Source: Nocardioides houyundeii (GTDB taxonomy: Bacteria > Actinomycetota > Actinomycetes > Propionibacteriales > Nocardioidaceae). Taken from it: DNA of 64,000 nucleotides. Made by a program: the position numbers and the translations under genes. Positions 62,453 through 64,000 of the stretch are shown in pieces (position 1 is the stretch's first letter; each line of letters opens with the position of its first letter). Below the pieces are notes generated by a model. It was not told the DNA's origin. It searched no databases and saw only the letters and a list, made by a program, of their open reading frames with translations. Location of the stretch: NCBI RefSeq assembly GCF_002865585.1, contig NZ_CP025581.1:806001-870000 (forward strand), given 5' to 3'.

Positions 62453-63043
62453 ATGACTGCGGACGTGTGGCTGGTCGTCGGCCTCGGCAACCCGGGCCCG
62501 ACGTACGCCGGTCACCGGCACAACATCGGCTACCTGGTGACCGACGAGCTCGCCGACCGCATGTCGTCGAAGTTCCGCGCGCACAAGACCGGTCGTGCCG
62601 AGGTGGTGGAGGGGCGGCTCGGCGCCCCGGGGGAGGCGGGTCCCCGGGTGGTCCTGGTGCGGCCCCGGTCCTACATGAACGAGACCGGCGGGCCGGTGTC
62701 GGCGGTGGCCAAGTTCTACGACGTGCCGGCCTCGCGGATCATCGCCGTGCACGACGAGCTGGACATCCCGTTCGGGGCGCTGCGGCTCAAGCTCGGTGGC
62801 GGCGACAACGGCCACAACGGCCTGCGCTCGATGCGTGCCTCGCTGGGCACCGGCGACTTCTACCGGGTCCGGGCGGGCATCGGGCGACCCCCCGGTCGCC
62901 AGGACGTGGCCGACTTCGTGCTGTCCAACTACAGCACCGTGGAGCGCAAGGAGCTCCCCTTCCAGGTGATCGAGGCCGCGGACGCCGTCGAGTGCCTGAT
63001 CACCTCGGGCCTGGAGAAGGCCCAGCAGAAGTTCAACCGCTGA
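62453..63043 (+). CDS. pth: Peptidyl-tRNA hydrolase
   Basis: Pth frees tRNA from peptidyl-tRNA that drops off ribosomes. The 196-residue protein has [20 protein letters not shown], in which the His of HRHN is catalytic. [40 protein letters not shown] with the partner Asp, and [13 protein letters not shown] follow. A GATACT hexamer (62441-62446) is 6 nt before the ATG, so it has its own leaderless promoter immediately after the rplY terminator. Confidence 0.96.
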   Translation: MTADVWLVVGLGNPGPTYAGHRHNIGYLVTDELADRMSSKFRAHKTGRAEVVEGRLGAPGEAGPRVVLVRPRSYMNETGGPVSAVAKFYDVPASRIIAVHDELDIPFGALRLKLGGGDNGHNGLRSMRASLGTGDFYRVRAGIGRPPGRQDVADFVLSNYSTVERKELPFQVIEAADAVECLITSGLEKAQQKFNR

Positions 63044-63060
63044 GCCATCCTCCGATCGGT

Positions 63061-63080
63061 CGTCCGGACTCACCCGGACG
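63061..63080 (+). terminator. Hairpin after pth
   Basis: CGTCCGG (63061-63067) pairs with CCGGACG (63074-63080) around a 6-nt loop, 17 bp after the pth stop. No U-run follows. It is a plausible end for the pth transcript. Confidence 0.45.
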
Positions 63081-63194
63081 GCCTAGTCACCCAATATCGG
63101 GCATGCGGTAGGGGCCCGCGGCTCGTAGCGTCTCGGGCAAGCACAAGCAACGGCTCGTCCATCATTGGCGGCGGACGAGCTCGGGGGAGCAATC

Positions 63195-63443
63195 GTGAGT
63201 CTTTGGTTCCGTGCGTCCGGGGGGACGCCACAGCAGTCGCTCAGCGGGCCGGCATCGTCCGGTCCTGCGCGCGACGACCGCACGCGGTGCGGTCGCCGGG
63301 TCCAGCAGGGACCCACCTCGGTCGTCCGCGGCATCGGCTCCCCCCACCCGGGTCGTGGGCGTCGTCGTCACGCCGTCCTGCCGCGGCTGGCTGTCCGCGC
63401 CCAGGATGGCGTGGCGACGCACAGCTACGGGGGCCTGGGATGA
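63195..63443 (+). CDS. Possible small leader ORF before the sugar transferase
   Basis: An 82-codon frame starts at a GTG with a very good ribosome site (GGGGGAG, 63183-63189, 5 nt spacing) and ends in a TGA that overlaps the next ATG (ATGA at 63440). The product starts MSLWFRASGGTPQQ and is rich in Arg, Gly and Ser; I recognise no family. It may be a real small protein, a leader peptide that couples translation, or the early part of the next gene with a frame error. Upstream (63044-63194) holds the pth hairpin and a TAGCGT promoter-like hexamer near 63126. Confidence 0.4.
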   Translation: MSLWFRASGGTPQQSLSGPASSGPARDDRTRCGRRVQQGPTSVVRGIGSPHPGRGRRRHAVLPRLAVRAQDGVATHSYGGLG

Positions 63444-64000
63444 CCGACCTCGCGCAGTCCTCGGGCCGGTCCCGGGTCTCCCACCGGGCCCGGGTCTCCC
63501 ACCGGGCCGTGACCCGGAGCTCCGCCCGCGCCCGGCGTGGGGTGCCGTGGGCCCGGCTGATGCTGCCCATCGAGCTGGCGGCCGTGCTGCTCACCATGAC
63601 CGCCGTGGTCGGGGTTCTCGACGCTCCGGTCCTCGGCTCGGCCGGCTACGTCGTGCTGGTGCTGCTGGCCAGCTACGCCTTCGGGGGTCAGGCCGTCCGG
63701 CCCGGGCTGCCCCGACCGGGAAAGGTCCTGCGGGACCAGGTCGTTCCCTTCGGTGCGGCCGGGGCCGCGAGCGCCGTGGGCCTCGTCTCGACCGCCGACC
63801 TGCGCAGCGCCCTGTGCCTGAGCGTGGCCGCCGGGGCCGTCATCGCGGGCGGCGCTCTCCTGCGCCACCTGCTGCCGGTGCAGCAGCGGGTGGTGGTCGT
63901 CGGCTCCGCCGTGGACGTGGCCGAGGCGGCCACCCGGTGGGCAGGTGACCGACGGATCCAGGTCGTCGGCAGCCTGGTGCTGGGAAGCCAGCAGCCGATG
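63440..64000 (+). CDS. Polyprenyl glycosylphosphotransferase (sugar transferase), N-terminal part
   Basis: The frame runs off the window after 187 residues. A basic N-terminus with a duplicated RVSHRA is followed by about four membrane helices (near 40-58, 63-80, 95-112, 118-135). Then a Rossmann-like domain begins (QQRVVVVGSAVDVAEAATRW). This is the layout of exopolysaccharide initiating transferases (WbaP/EpsL-type), which put a sugar-phosphate on undecaprenyl phosphate. The catalytic C-terminal domain would lie beyond the edge, so the family is inferred from the N-terminal half only. It probably opens a polysaccharide cluster to the right. Confidence 0.65.
   Translation, partial: MTDLAQSSGRSRVSHRARVSHRAVTRSSARARRGVPWARLMLPIELAAVLLTMTAVVGVLDAPVLGSAGYVVLVLLASYAFGGQAVRPGLPRPGKVLRDQVVPFGAAGAASAVGLVSTADLRSALCLSVAAGAVIAGGALLRHLLPVQQRVVVVGSAVDVAEAATRWAGDRRIQVVGSLVLGSQQPM

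Noticed and set aside
63211..63948. Alternative long plus frame through the sugar transferase region
   Set aside because: Its residues are Arg/Gly/Pro noise, while the frame from 63440 gives membrane helices and a Rossmann start.
1..64000. CRISPR arrays, insertion sequences or phage genes
   Set aside because: I saw no regularly spaced repeats, transposase, integrase or phage structural genes. The only tandem repeats are short coding ones.

Overview
The window is about 72% GC (estimated by eye) and densely packed, with many ATGA, GTGA or TGATG gene overlaps and frequent GTG starts. Gene content points to an actinobacterium, most likely Nocardioidaceae (Nocardioides-like). The supporting genes are nirBD next to a HemD-type regulator, DUF3000 plus RNase D beside hemE, hemY plus hemQ (the coproporphyrin-dependent heme route), tRNA-Gln followed by glmU, prs, rplY and pth, and a DUF222/HNH protein. 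This assignment is inference from gene content, not a database match.

Layout. 1-361: tail of a queA-like gene with a frameshift. 404-4598: nitrite assimilation (nirB, nirD and an NnaR-like regulator) behind two helically phased GAAAC-N5-GTnAC sites. 4568-9612: a frameshifted alpha/beta hydrolase, ispF, a membrane sulfite-oxidase-like molybdoenzyme, a ceramidase-like membrane protein and a secreted C39 peptidase. 9701-13683: cysS, rlmB and a membrane metallophosphoesterase. 13744-17640: a histone-H1-like Lys/Ala protein, an alarmone synthetase, two unknowns and a Mug glycosylase. 17648-24171: phosphodiester glycosidase, orphan type-III-Mod-like methyltransferase, GCS2-type ligase, ThrE-type exporter, DUF402 protein and SDR. 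24390-32832: secreted amidase carrying both dockerin-like and cohesin-like modules, a PPOX protein, a DJ-1 protein, the HrpA helicase, an unknown and a PemK-like protein. 33128-43594: solute-binding lipoprotein, RNase D, DUF3000 and hemE, then an inserted block (DUF4349 lipoprotein, LysR regulator, SsuD-like monooxygenase, flavin reductase), then hemY and hemQ. 43645-49310: a duplicated pair of unknown lipoproteins, a gadB-gadC acid-resistance pair with a lipoprotein, and a lower-GC membrane gene. 49340-57563: msrB, DUF222/HNH, LigD-type polymerase, DinB-like protein, a GT4-Stealth fusion, a UspA-like unknown and an ATP-dependent DNA ligase. 57663-64000: sulfotransferase, tRNA-Gln, glmU (frameshifted as written), prs, rplY, pth, and the start of a polysaccharide initiating sugar transferase.

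Two window-wide signals stand out. First, three genes, including the essential glmU, are each broken by one missing base in or beside a G or C run, which points to consensus error rather than gene decay. Second, at least eighteen start codons lie 6-7 nt after a TANNNT-like -10 hexamer with no room for a Shine-Dalgarno site, so leaderless transcription appears widespread; I used this pattern to choose several starts.

I found no CRISPR array, insertion sequence, integrase or complete novel defence system. The most unusual items are the dockerin plus cohesin amidase, the GT4-Stealth fusion, the paired lipoproteins and the twin nitrogen-control boxes.
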